From positions 434,001-498,000 of the forward strand of contig CAVZHY010000005.1 in NCBI GenBank assembly GCA_963775235.1: a DNA stretch of 64,000 bases, in the 5' to 3' direction. Made by a program: the position numbers and the translations under genes. This DNA comes from JBBDMC01 sp963775235 (GTDB lineage Bacteria > Pseudomonadota > Alphaproteobacteria > Rhizobiales > Kaistiaceae). Within the stretch, counting starts at the first letter, position 1. Each line of letters starts with the position of its first letter. This document shows, piece by piece, positions 42,429 to 51,481 of the stretch. The notes beneath the pieces are model-generated. The model was not told the DNA's origin and made no database searches. It saw only the letters and a program-made list of their open reading frames with translations.

Positions 42429-43217
42429 ATGAGCCCACTTGTGAGACTGTGCTGCGTCGGGGTCCTCATTGTCGGATGCGGCGCGACCGCCCGTGCGACG
42501 GACACAACCGGCGTCGTCGTGCTGCATGGCAAGACGGGGACCCCGGGTCAGATGGCCAAGCTTGCCTCAGTCCTGACCGCGGCCGGATACGCGGTCGCGG
42601 CACCGGAAATGTGCTGGTCGAAGCAACGCATTTTCGACGAGACCCTGACGAACTGCCTCCGTGACATTGACGCTGCGATTGTTCAGTTGAAGACCGACGG
42701 AGCGACCCGGATCGTTGTCGCCGGCGTCAGCCAGGGCGCGATGGGCGCATTCGCGTATGCCCTCGTGCATCCGGACATCGCGGGCATCGTTGCGATGGCG
42801 CCCGCCGGCGACCCGCCTGATCTTTCCAAGGCTCCGGATCTCATGGCCAGCGAGAAATCGGCCGCCGCTCTCGTCAAGGCGGGCAAGGGCGACGTCGTCA
42901 CCGAATTCAACGACGTGATCACCGGCAATCAGCCTATTGCCATCAAGGCGACCCCGAACGCTTTCCTTTCGTTCCACGATGCGGAAAGCCCGATAGCGAC
43001 GATGAGGCAGCTCTTTGCCAAGGTTCTGCCGCGCGTGAAAGTGCCCGTGCTTTGGGTGAAGGGAACCCGCGATCCGACCCAGGACGCTGCCGCGCAAGGG
43101 TACGCGAAGCTTCCGAAAAACGAGCTGAGCGAACTTGTCTCGGTCGAGGCAGACCACGGCGGCACGCCTGACGCGGCCGGCGATGCGGTGGTCGCGTGGC
43201 TGGCCAAGCTGAGATAG
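42429..43217 (+). CDS. Secreted alpha/beta hydrolase
   Basis: A 262-residue exported alpha/beta hydrolase. Signal peptide (MSPLVRLCCVGVLIVGCGATARA in two parts: MSPLVRLCCVGVLIV and GCGATARA; the Cys could even make it a lipoprotein). Core: VVVLHGKTGTPGQMAKLASVL, nucleophile elbow VVAGVSQGAMGAFAYAL, late Asp in VKGTRDPTQ and His in EADHGGTPDAAG. No named family recognised. It follows the esterase gene by 116 bases on the same strand and converges with livM, so both hydrolases occupy the space between the binding protein and the permease operon. Confidence 0.75.
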   Translation: MSPLVRLCCVGVLIVGCGATARATDTTGVVVLHGKTGTPGQMAKLASVLTAAGYAVAAPEMCWSKQRIFDETLTNCLRDIDAAIVQLKTDGATRIVVAGVSQGAMGAFAYALVHPDIAGIVAMAPAGDPPDLSKAPDLMASEKSAAALVKAGKGDVVTEFNDVITGNQPIAIKATPNAFLSFHDAESPIATMRQLFAKVLPRVKVPVLWVKGTRDPTQDAAAQGYAKLPKNELSELVSVEADHGGTPDAAGDAVVAWLAKLR

Positions 43218-43290
43218 CGTCAGTCATCGCCGGGCCCCAATTGGCTGTCGGGTGCTCCCTGAATTGCGGGCGCACACGTCGAGTCCGCCT

Positions 43291-43327
43291 TTGCCTTGAG
43301 GCAAGGGAGCGATCCCGGGCTCTTTTT
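43291..43327 (+). terminator. Possible terminator after the alpha/beta hydrolase
   Basis: A short hairpin TTGCC-TTGA-GGCAA (43291-43304) is followed by GAGC...GCTC and a TTTTT run that touches the livM stop. The stems are weak, so the call is tentative; it may serve the convergent genes. Confidence 0.35.
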
Positions 43328-44618
43328 ATGCCTCGTGCCGGCGGATGCGCTCCGGGATCAGGCCGCGCGGCGCGAAGCGCAACGCCAGCACGATTATCAG
43401 GCCGAGGAAGAAGACCCGCATCTGAAGCGCCCGTGAGCCCACGTCGGGGATGGCGCCGATGCCGAGCGCCTGCAGGCCGTTGTCGAGCCATTGGAACGCC
43501 AGCAGCGACAGCGGCTCTGACAGGTTCCAGGCGATGATGATGAGCACCGCGCCGAAAATGGCGCCGAGGTTGTTGCCGGCTCCGCCGACGATGACCATCA
43601 CCCATACGATGAAGGTGTGATTGATCGGCTGGTAGCCGCCGGGGTCGTAGAGCTGGACGTAGGTCGACATCATGGCACCGCCGATGCCCATGAGCACGGC
43701 GCCGAACACGAACAGCTCCACCTGCCGCGACTTTACGTCCTTGCCCATTGCTTCGGCGGCGACGTGGTTGTCGCGGATCGCGCGCATGAGCCGGCCCCAG
43801 GCGGCGCCGTAAGCGCGTTGCAGCAGCACGAACACGATCGCCACCGCCACCACCACGACGCTGAGAAACATGCCCCGGGCGACCGAGAAGGCGATTGTCG
43901 GGTTGGCAATGCCGGTTTCGAGCGGCGCCGGGACCGGCCACGGCAGCGGCGACACCGTGAGCGTGCCCTTGGTCAGCCAGTCCATGTTCTTCAGGAGCGC
44001 CCGGATGATCTCGGCGATGCCGATGGTGGCAATCGCCAGATAGTCGGTACGCAGCCCAAGGCACACCTTGCCGATGCCGTAGGCGACGATGCCGGCGAGC
44101 ACACCGCCGACAAGCCACGCCAGCAGCACCGGCAACCCGAGACCGCCGACAAAGCCGGCCTTGGCCTCGATCACCGTCGTCGCGGGGTCGATCTGCGAGC
44201 GGTAGCCGATGTACGCAACCGCCCAGGCGACGACGATCAGGAAGGCCCGGAACGGACCCTTGATGCCGATGCGGTTGGAGCGGTTGGCAGCGAAGATGAG
44301 GAGGCCGCCGATCGCAGCCGCCACCACCGCGCGGCCAAGCAGCGCCGGGCCGTCGGACTCCCAGAACGCATGATTGAGCGGGTAGGACGTAAGCACGACG
44401 GCGTAGCCGCCAAGCATCAGGAATCCCATCACGCCGAAGTTGAACTGGCCGCCGTAGCCCCACTGGACGTTCAGCCCGAGCGCGATGAGGGCGTATGTCA
44501 TTGCGCTGACCAGGAGCTGGATCGCTACGGGCGCGCCGAGCCACAGAAATACCGCCGCGATGAGCAGCGCGAGGAGGGCGATCAGCGTGGCGTCACGCAC
44601 ATTGGGCGACGTTCTCAC
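43326..44618 (-). CDS. livM: Branched-chain amino-acid ABC transporter permease LivM
   Basis: A 430-residue LivM-type permease. Family motifs: QWGYGGQFNFGVMGFLMLGGYAV in the early helices, GLRTDYLAIATIGIAEIIRALLKN, and the EAA-like coupling helix LMRAIRDNHVAAEAMGKDV. About 100 residues longer than E. coli-size LivM because of an extra segment near residues 85-180 (FAANRSNRIGIKGPFRAFL...), as in some alphaproteobacterial versions. GTG start overlaps the livH stop (GTGA). With LivH it forms the membrane channel of the importer. Confidence 0.93.
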   Translation of the reverse strand: MRTSPNVRDATLIALLALLIAAVFLWLGAPVAIQLLVSAMTYALIALGLNVQWGYGGQFNFGVMGFLMLGGYAVVLTSYPLNHAFWESDGPALLGRAVVAAAIGGLLIFAANRSNRIGIKGPFRAFLIVVAWAVAYIGYRSQIDPATTVIEAKAGFVGGLGLPVLLAWLVGGVLAGIVAYGIGKVCLGLRTDYLAIATIGIAEIIRALLKNMDWLTKGTLTVSPLPWPVPAPLETGIANPTIAFSVARGMFLSVVVVAVAIVFVLLQRAYGAAWGRLMRAIRDNHVAAEAMGKDVKSRQVELFVFGAVLMGIGGAMMSTYVQLYDPGGYQPINHTFIVWVMVIVGGAGNNLGAIFGAVLIIIAWNLSEPLSLLAFQWLDNGLQALGIGAIPDVGSRALQMRVFFLGLIIVLALRFAPRGLIPERIRRHEA

Positions 44619-45619
44619 GTCGACGACCCCCGGAAAATGCCCGTCGGGCGAAACAGCAGCACCACGACGAGTATGATGAACGCGACAGTGAGCTTGTAGT
44701 CCGTCGGCACCAGCGACAGGTCGGCCGGCAGCTTCCAGCCGGCCGGCAGCAGTCCGGCAAAGGGCCTCAGCACCGCCGTCCAGTTGAACACCGCCAGCGT
44801 CTCGGCAAAGCCGACGAGGAAGCCGCCGGCGATGGCACCGTAGGCCTGGCCCAGTCCGCCGACGATGGCCGCGGCGAAGATCGGCAGCACGATGTTGAAG
44901 GCAAGGTCCGGTTTCAGGCTGACATCGAGCGCCAGCATCGTGCCCGCCATGCAGGCGAGGCCGCCCGCGATGATCCATGTGGCGCGGATGACCTCGCGCG
45001 TGTTGATGCCGCTCACCCGCGCCAGGTCCGGGTTGTCGGCCATCGCGCGCATTCCCTTGCCGAGGCGCGAGCGGGTAAGGAACAGGTGAAGCGCGATCAC
45101 CGACAGCACGGTGACGGCGACCAGCAGGACCTGCGGTTCAGACAAGCTGATCGGGCGCTGGGCCGACTTGAACGGCAGGAGGATGCGGAAGATCTGCTTG
45201 GGTTCGCTTTCGAAGAAGCTGCGGTTGCTGGTGCCGAAGAAGAGGCGGATCAGACCCTGGATCATCAACGTGACGCCGATGGAGGCGATGAGCAGCGTGA
45301 CCGGCTTGGCGCCCCGCTGCCTCAGCGGCCGGTAGCAGAGGCGATCGATAAGCAGCGCGATGCCCGCCGTGATCGGGATGGCGAGGGGAAGCACGATGAA
45401 GCCCGTCGGCCAGAAGGTGTGGATGCCGAGCGAGGCCGCAATCGCCGCCAGCACGAACGACACGAACCCTCCCATGGTCATCATGTCCCCGTGGGCGAAG
45501 TGGGCGAAGCGCAGGATGCCGAAGATCAGCGTCACGCCGATCGCACCGATCGCGTAGATGCAGCCGAGCACGATGCCGGCGACCAGCACGTTGTTGATGA
45601 AGAAGACAAATTCGTTCAT
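44615..45619 (-). CDS. livH: Branched-chain amino-acid ABC transporter permease LivH
   Basis: A 334-residue LivH-type permease with about eight membrane helices. The N-terminus MNEFVFFINNVLVAGIVLGC leads into GILRFAHFAHGDMMTMGGFV, and the coupling loop is MRAMADNPDLARVSGINTREVIR. Start ATG is close to livF (11-base gap); a longer in-frame extension upstream covers livF coding sequence and was rejected. Works with LivM, LivF and LivG. Confidence 0.95.
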   Translation of the reverse strand: MNEFVFFINNVLVAGIVLGCIYAIGAIGVTLIFGILRFAHFAHGDMMTMGGFVSFVLAAIAASLGIHTFWPTGFIVLPLAIPITAGIALLIDRLCYRPLRQRGAKPVTLLIASIGVTLMIQGLIRLFFGTSNRSFFESEPKQIFRILLPFKSAQRPISLSEPQVLLVAVTVLSVIALHLFLTRSRLGKGMRAMADNPDLARVSGINTREVIRATWIIAGGLACMAGTMLALDVSLKPDLAFNIVLPIFAAAIVGGLGQAYGAIAGGFLVGFAETLAVFNWTAVLRPFAGLLPAGWKLPADLSLVPTDYKLTVAFIILVVVLLFRPTGIFRGSST

Positions 45620-45629
45620 TGCCTGATCC

Positions 45630-46334
45630 TCACCCGCCGAGAAAGCTCCTGGCGACCTCGGGATCGTCGAGCAACTCCCGGCCGGTGCCGGTGAAGCGGT
45701 TCTGGCCGCCAGCGATGACGAACCCTTTCGTGGCAAAAGCCAGCGCGTGTCGGGCGTTCTGCTCGACCATCAGGATGCCCACGCCGCCGGCGTTGATCTT
45801 GCGGACGTGGTCAAAGACATTTTCGGCGTGCATGGGGCTCAGCCCGGCTGATGGTTCGTCGAGCAGCAGCAGCTTCGGCTGACTCATCAGCGCGCGCCCC
45901 ATCGCCACCATCTGTCGCTGCCCGCCCGACAGTTCGCCCGCCTTCTGCCGTCGCTTCCTGGCAAGGTCCGGGAACATGCTGTAGATCGAGGCCATGGTCC
46001 CCCGGAAATCGTCGCGACGGATGTAGGCCCCCATCTCGAGGTTCTCCTCGACCGACATCGAGGTGAACACGTTGAATTCCTGCGGCACGAAGCTCAGGCC
46101 CATCGGCACCAGCCGGTCGGGATCGGCGTTGGTGATGTCGGCGCCGGCAAACGTGACAGTCCCGCCGCTGATGCCGACCAGGCCGAACACGGCCTTCAGG
46201 ATCGTCGACTTGCCCGCACCGTTGGGACCGACGATCACGGCGACGTCTTCGGCGTCGACCGAAATATTCACCCCGTGGAGAATGGGCGCGCCGCCGTAGC
46301 CGGCGTGCACGCCGGCGATCTCCATGAGGCTCAC
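45630..46334 (-). CDS. livF: Branched-chain amino-acid ABC transporter ATPase LivF
   Basis: A 234-residue ABC ATPase. Walker A GPNGAGKST, Q-loop SFVPQEFNVF, signature ELSGGQRQMVAMGRALM, Walker B LLLLDEPSAGLSP and switch region VEQNARHAL, all intact. The LivF subgroup is recognised by the short C-terminus and VGISGG. It overlaps livG upstream by 4 bases and precedes livH. Confidence 0.95.
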   Translation of the reverse strand: MSLMEIAGVHAGYGGAPILHGVNISVDAEDVAVIVGPNGAGKSTILKAVFGLVGISGGTVTFAGADITNADPDRLVPMGLSFVPQEFNVFTSMSVEENLEMGAYIRRDDFRGTMASIYSMFPDLARKRRQKAGELSGGQRQMVAMGRALMSQPKLLLLDEPSAGLSPMHAENVFDHVRKINAGGVGILMVEQNARHALAFATKGFVIAGGQNRFTGTGRELLDDPEVARSFLGG

Positions 46335-47117
46335 GCGGAAGCCTCCGCCGGGGCGCCGAAATAGGCGTCAATGATGTCCTGGCGGGCGCGGATCGCGGTC
46401 ATCGGCCCCTCGGCGATGATCGTGCCCTCGGCCATGACGATGACCGGGTCGCACAGTTGGCTGATCAGGTCCATGTCGTGCTCGATCACGAAAAAAGTGT
46501 AGCCGAGCTCCTGGTTCATCCGCTGGATGTTGGCGGCAAGGTCCTTGAGGAGCGTGCGGTTCACTCCGGCGGCGACCTCGTCAAGCAGCACCGCCTTTGC
46601 GTCCACCATCATCGTTCGGCCAAGCTCGAGGAGCTTCTTCTGGCCGCCCGACAGATTGCCGGCAAGCTCGTTGCGGACGCCGGAAAGGCCGACGAAGCGG
46701 ATAACCTCGTCGGCCTTGAGTTCGCACGTTTGCCTCGATCTGATTGACCTGTCCGGGTCGCACCCACACGTCGAACAGGTTTTCCCCCGGCTGGCGGGGC
46801 GGAACCATCATCAGGTTTTCGATGGCGGTCATGTTGGAGAATTCGCGCGCGATCTGGAAAGTGCGCAGAAGGCCGCGCGCAAAAAGCTCATGCGGCTTAA
46901 GTCCCGTCACGTCCTCGCCATCGAAGATGATGCGGCCACTGTCGGGTTTCCGGGTACCGGCGATCATGTCGAATAGCGTGGTCTTGCCGGCACCGTTTGG
47001 ACCGATGAGACCCGTGATCGACCCGCGCGCCACGGTGAGGGAGCAATCGGTTACCGCGCGGACACCGCCGAACGATTTGCTGACGGCCCTGGCCTCGATG
47101 ATAACGTCCGACGGCAC
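46331..47117 (-). CDS. livG: Branched-chain amino-acid ABC transporter ATPase LivG (one apparent frameshift)
   Basis: Reconstructed to about 261 residues. Walker A GPNGAGKTT, LivG-typical GLKPHELFARGLLRTFQIAREFSNMTAIEN, signature NLSGGQKKLLELGRTMM (written in the recovered frame), Walker B VLLDEVAAGVN, and C-terminal HDMDLISQLCDPVIVMAEG. The frame breaks at GAACTC on the coding strand (46718-46723 as GAGTTC); with one base removed it reads VRLKADEVIRFVG and joins perfectly. Start GTG (VPSDVIIEAR) with AAAGGCGGGG upstream. Completes the livKMHFG set. Confidence 0.92.
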
Positions 47118-47175
47118 CGTGCCCCGCCTTTCCCTTGCCTTTGGTAGCAAGCCGGCGTGCCGTTCACAACCGGCG

Positions 47176-48441
47176 TCAGGTTGCCTCGCCGCCAGAGGCA
47201 CCGTCGCCGGCGGCCGCGCGGGGGTCCAGCGCGGCGCTCTCAGGGGTCACCGTCTTGGGCACCGGCATGACGCGGAAGGTCTCGCGGGCCATGGGCCCCG
47301 GTGGTCCCCGTCTCGACATACGGAAGGAGACGTAAACCGCCATGATCAGATGGACGGCGGCGGTGAACGCAAATAGCCCGTCGGGTGCGATGCGGTCCAT
47401 CGCCTGGGCGGCGATGATCGGGCCAACCATCGTGCCGAACCCGTAGAGAAGGAGCAGCCCGCCGGCAATCCTGACGAACTCGTCCTCACCGGCGAAGTCG
47501 TTGGCGTGGGCGACCGAGAGCGCGTACATCGGATAGATCATTGCCCCAAAAGCGATGGCGAGGCTGATCACCAGCAACGGTTCGCGCGGCTGCAGGGTCG
47601 CGAGCGTCACCCCGATGATGAAAGCGCCGATCGCCACGGCGAGGAGGATCCAGCGGCGGTCGGTACGGTCCGACAGTCGGCCGAGGGGATACTGGATGAG
47701 GGCGCCCCCGAGGAGGGCGCCGGCCGTGAGGGTCGCCACGTCGCGGATCGGCAGCCCGATCTGCTGCGCGTAGACCGGCCCCAGCGTGCCAAAGGCCCCG
47801 TTGACCAGCCCGACCATGAAGCAACCGATCGCCGCGACCGGCGAGTTGGCGTAGATGCGGCGGATGTCGAGACGGGTGGTCTTGAGCGGGCGCGGGATCG
47901 CCGCCGTCGACAGGGCGGTCGGCAGGATCGCCAGGCAATACAGGATCGCTCCAACGACGAAATAGAAGAAGTCGGTCGGCGGCTTGATCGCGAGAATCAG
48001 TTGCCCGCTGGTGGAGGCGGTGAAATTGACCATCTGATACACGGAAAAAATCGTGCCCCGGTTTTCCTGGGTGGCACGTTCGTTCAGCCAGCTTTCCACG
48101 ATCATCGCAGCGCCGGCAAAACAAAAGCCGGATATCGCCCGCAAACCGATCCAGGCTGGCGGCGATATGATCAGCAGGTTGAGCAGAATGGTGATTGCCG
48201 ACAACGAAGCGAGCGCGCCGTAGCTGCGGATGTGGCCGACGCGGCGAACGGCCGCCGGAACGGTCAGGCAGCCCGCGATGAACCCGGTCGCCCAGCTGGT
48301 TCCCAACAGTGCAAGCTCGATCGTGGAGAAGCCGGCGATGGTTCCACGGATCGGCAGCAGGAGGCCGTGAAGGCCGCTTGCCATCAGGAGAAAGCCCGAG
48401 CCGAGAAGCAGCGCGGCGACTGCTACGAGCTGGGGAACCAT
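47176..48441 (-). CDS. MFS transporter, YcaD-like
   Basis: A 421-residue major facilitator superfamily protein with 12 helices. Features: GLHGLLLPIRGTIAGFS in helix 1, ATGFIAGCLTVPAAVRRVGHIRSYG around loop 2-3 and FCFAGAAMIVESWLNERATQENRG, typical of the YcaD/UMF2 branch. Substrate unknown. Lies just upstream of livG on the same strand, so it may or may not be co-transcribed (about 60-base gap). A disordered C-terminal tail of 40 residues is unusual but harmless. Confidence 0.8.
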   Translation of the reverse strand: MVPQLVAVAALLLGSGFLLMASGLHGLLLPIRGTIAGFSTIELALLGTSWATGFIAGCLTVPAAVRRVGHIRSYGALASLSAITILLNLLIISPPAWIGLRAISGFCFAGAAMIVESWLNERATQENRGTIFSVYQMVNFTASTSGQLILAIKPPTDFFYFVVGAILYCLAILPTALSTAAIPRPLKTTRLDIRRIYANSPVAAIGCFMVGLVNGAFGTLGPVYAQQIGLPIRDVATLTAGALLGGALIQYPLGRLSDRTDRRWILLAVAIGAFIIGVTLATLQPREPLLVISLAIAFGAMIYPMYALSVAHANDFAGEDEFVRIAGGLLLLYGFGTMVGPIIAAQAMDRIAPDGLFAFTAAVHLIMAVYVSFRMSRRGPPGPMARETFRVMPVPKTVTPESAALDPRAAAGDGASGGEAT

Positions 48442-48660
48442 TGGCGGACCTGGCGTCAGACTACTGGCGGGTTGAGCGGCTACACGCGAACGCGATGTCG
48501 CCTACATAGTCAATCAGATTCGTCGGTTGGCTGCATCGCTTGCGATGCCCCCCGAACCGACGGGAGCGCTGCGGCATGCCACCCTGCTTGATCGGGATCA
48601 ACGACGTGGAGCCGGACGGCGCTAGTCATGCAGTTGGATACGGCAATCAGGAGATGTCCG

Positions 48661-49026
48661 ATGAGTGTTGAACGCAAGCTGCTTCGCCGCCCCTGGGTGG
48701 TGCCGTCCATTGCGTTTGCCGGGTGGCTCGTCGGCTTGGCCCCTGCCTTGGCGCAGGGATCGCAGGGCTACTACGGCCCGCACATGTGGGGCGGTTGGGA
48801 TGGAGGATGGGGGATGTTCATCGGTCCGATCTGGCTGATCCTGTTCGTGGCGATTCTCGTGGGCGCCGCGGTGCTGGTCGTTCGCGGGTTCTCCGGCACC
48901 GGCGGTTCAGCGGCGGGCGGCCCGGCGGCGCCGAACGCACCCCTTGACATCCTGCGCGAGCGCTTCGCGCGTGGCGAGATCGACAAGGAAGAGTTCGAGG
49001 AACGCAAGCGCATACTCAGCGCCTGA
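48661..49026 (+). CDS. SHOCT-domain small membrane protein
   Basis: A 121-residue exported or membrane protein. One N-terminal hydrophobic segment (WVVPSIAFAGWLVGLAPALA), a Gly/Trp/Tyr-rich patch, a second helix (MFIGPIWLILFVAILVGAAVLVV) and a C-terminal SHOCT motif (LDILRERFARGEIDKEEFEERKRIL), a short oligomerisation helix. The family is common and poorly understood. Start with AGGAGA 8 bases upstream; an ATG 11 codons earlier is possible. Confidence 0.75.
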   Translation: MSVERKLLRRPWVVPSIAFAGWLVGLAPALAQGSQGYYGPHMWGGWDGGWGMFIGPIWLILFVAILVGAAVLVVRGFSGTGGSAAGGPAAPNAPLDILRERFARGEIDKEEFEERKRILSA

Positions 49027-49045
49027 CGGCCAGACAATCCGGTGG

Positions 49046-49858
49046 TCAGGCGCCTGTGTCGAGCGCCTCTTTCAGCATCAGGAAATCGCGCCATGCGAGC
49101 CGCTTCTGCAGCGGCTGGCGCAACAGGTAGGCCGGGTGCAGCGTCGCCATGGCGGGAATGACCCGGCGGCCGGTATCGTAGCTGTGCCATTGGCCGCGGA
49201 ACCTGAGGATGCCGCCCTTGTTGTTCATCAACTCGGCGGCCGCTGGCCCGCCGAGGCAGATGAGGAAATCCGGGTCGGCAAGCTCGATCTGGCGCTCGAT
49301 GAACGGCCTGCAGGCGGCCGTCTCCTGCGGCGTCGGGGTGCGATTACCCGGGGGACGCCAGGGCACGACGTTGGCAATGTAGACGTTGGTGCGGTCGAGG
49401 CCGATCGCGGCGAGCATGCGGTCGAGCAGTTGACCTGAACGCCCGACGAACGGCAGTCCCTGTATGTCCTCGTCGCGGCCCGGCGCCTCGCCGACGAACA
49501 TGACGCGACCTTCGGGATTGCCGTCGGCGAAGACGAGCTGGGTTGCGGTGCGCTTGAGACCGCATCCCTCGAACGTTTCGAGTGCTGCACGCAGTTCGTC
49601 CAATGTGGCGGCGGCTTGGGCGGTGGCCCGCGCCGCCTGCTCCGTTTCCCGCGGCGGCGCCACGGTGGTCCGCGCGGGCGCGATGGTTGTGCGCGGCTGC
49701 GGTGGGGGCAGCGGCGTGGAGTGGACTGGTGGCGGAGCCGGCGGGGTCGTTGCGGGCACCAGCCGGTTGACGGCCTCCTCTTCCAGGGCCGCGTCGACAC
49801 CGAGCTCCACGTACCATGCGAGCAGGTCGGCAGGATTGTGGAGGTGGCCGGTGTTCAT
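49046..49858 (-). CDS. Uracil-DNA glycosylase, family 4 type
   Basis: A 270-residue family 4-like uracil-DNA glycosylase that removes uracil (and related deaminated bases) from DNA. Core: FEGCGLKRTATQLVFADG, motif A FVGEAPGRDEDIQGLPFVG, ANVVPWRPPGNRTPTPQE and the C-terminal motif ATLHPAYLLRQP. Cysteines of the usual [4Fe-4S] set are partly visible (EGCG, AACRPF). An N-terminal Pro/Thr-rich linker of about 65 residues is typical of alphaproteobacterial members. Start at MNTGHLHNPADLL. Confidence 0.85.
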   Translation of the reverse strand: MNTGHLHNPADLLAWYVELGVDAALEEEAVNRLVPATTPPAPPPVHSTPLPPPQPRTTIAPARTTVAPPRETEQAARATAQAAATLDELRAALETFEGCGLKRTATQLVFADGNPEGRVMFVGEAPGRDEDIQGLPFVGRSGQLLDRMLAAIGLDRTNVYIANVVPWRPPGNRTPTPQETAACRPFIERQIELADPDFLICLGGPAAAELMNNKGGILRFRGQWHSYDTGRRVIPAMATLHPAYLLRQPLQKRLAWRDFLMLKEALDTGA

Positions 49859-50079
49859 TTCACGATCCAGATCGTTTCCCCATGCGACGACGCGGCGCAC
49901 CAGATCGATGCAAACCAAAGGGTCCATTTCGCCGCATGGTCGGCGGCGCTGCCATATCGCGTCCACGATACCATGGAACACAGAGCAACGATTGCGTTGG
50001 CACTGGGGGCCGTCGGGTGCCTTTGTTGATTGTTGCCGGCGACTGGCAATATTGTCCCCCCGGCAACATAGGGGTCGCC

Positions 50080-51420
50080 ATGAGAAGCGCACGGCCAGCT
50101 TTGACAGCCGCTTTGATTGCCCTTGCGAGCGTCGGCACGGCGGGGGCTCAGGGCGCTCTCATGATGGGCGTTGCCGCCATGGGCGACTGGAGGAGCAACG
50201 TCCCCGGCGCGCGCCGACTGATCACGGCCACCGATATTCCCGCGCCGTACGCCACCCGGTCGGCCGGCAATGCGCCCCAACTGGTTGATCGCCCGCCGGA
50301 CGCCAAGCCGATCGTCCCGGACGGCTTCCGGGTCGACCTTTTCGCCAGCAAGCTCGACAACCCGAGGACGATCCGGGTCGCGCCCAACGGCGACATCTTT
50401 GTCGCCGAAAGCGGGGCGGGCCGCGTGATCGTTTTCCGCGCCGCCGACGGGGCGGCGACGCCCGCGAAGTCGAGTGTCTTCGCCGACGGTCTGGGATATC
50501 CCTACGGCATTGCGTTCTATCCCCTCGGGGACAATCCGCAGTGGGTCTACGTTGCCGAGACGGATCGGGTCGTCCGCTACCCCTACCGGAGCGGCGATCT
50601 CGTCGCGCGCGACAAGCCGCAGACGGTCATCCCACGACTGCCCTCGGGTGGCCACATCACCCGCGACATCGCTTTTTCGCAGGATGGCAAGCGTCTCCTC
50701 GTCGCGGTCGGCTCGGGTTCCAACGTCGCGCAGGGGCAGCAGCAACTGTCCACGAGTGCCATCGCTGCGTGGGAGGCCACGCACGGACTCGGTGCGTCGT
50801 GGGGAGCGGAGGAGGATCGCGCCGATGTGCTGTCGTTCGATCCGGACGGTGGCGACCAGCGACCGTTCGCCACCGGTATCCGCAATTGCGCCGGGCTCGC
50901 GGTCGAGCCGAAAACCAGCGCGGTGTGGTGCGCCACCAACGAGCGCGACGGGCTGGGCGACAACCTTCCGCCTGACTACGTCTCGCGCATCCGGGAGGGC
51001 GCCTTCTACGGCTGGCCCTGGTACTACATCGGGGACAATCAGGACCCGCGCCACGCGCGCGAGCGCCCCGACCTCAAAGGTAAGGTCGCCGTCCCCGACG
51101 TTTTGATCCAGGCGCATTCGGCGCCGCTCGGCGTAACCTTCTATACCGGCAATGCATTTCCGGCCGAATATCAGGGCGACGCCTTCGCCACGCTGCACGG
51201 CTCGTGGAACCGGTCGAAACGGACGGGCTACAAGGTCGTGCGCATCCCCATGAAGGATGGCGTGCCGACCGGCGAATACGAAGATTTCATGGTCGGCATG
51301 GTGGTTTCCGACAACGCGGTGTGGGGTCGGCCGGTCGGCATCGCCATGGCGCATGATGGCGCGTTGCTGGTGAGCGAGGACGGCAACGGCACCATCTGGC
51401 GCATATCCGCGGCGCCGTAG
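50080..51420 (+). CDS. PQQ-dependent sugar (sorbosone) dehydrogenase-like protein
   Basis: A 446-residue exported six-bladed beta-propeller of the soluble aldose/L-sorbosone dehydrogenase family. Signal peptide of about 24 residues (MRSARPALTAALIALASVGTA), then FRVDLFASKLDNPRTIRVAPNGDIFVAES, FYPLGDNPQWVYVAE and LHGSWNRSKRTGYKV. Members use PQQ to oxidise sugars in the periplasm, but many have lost that use; no PQQ synthesis genes are in the window. Start chosen for the signal peptide. Confidence 0.8.
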   Translation: MRSARPALTAALIALASVGTAGAQGALMMGVAAMGDWRSNVPGARRLITATDIPAPYATRSAGNAPQLVDRPPDAKPIVPDGFRVDLFASKLDNPRTIRVAPNGDIFVAESGAGRVIVFRAADGAATPAKSSVFADGLGYPYGIAFYPLGDNPQWVYVAETDRVVRYPYRSGDLVARDKPQTVIPRLPSGGHITRDIAFSQDGKRLLVAVGSGSNVAQGQQQLSTSAIAAWEATHGLGASWGAEEDRADVLSFDPDGGDQRPFATGIRNCAGLAVEPKTSAVWCATNERDGLGDNLPPDYVSRIREGAFYGWPWYYIGDNQDPRHARERPDLKGKVAVPDVLIQAHSAPLGVTFYTGNAFPAEYQGDAFATLHGSWNRSKRTGYKVVRIPMKDGVPTGEYEDFMVGMVVSDNAVWGRPVGIAMAHDGALLVSEDGNGTIWRISAAP

Positions 51421-51481
51421 CTCGGCCCCCTCAGTCTGGCTTTTCCAAATGCCGCGGGTCGCGAGTCCCTGACCCGGACAG

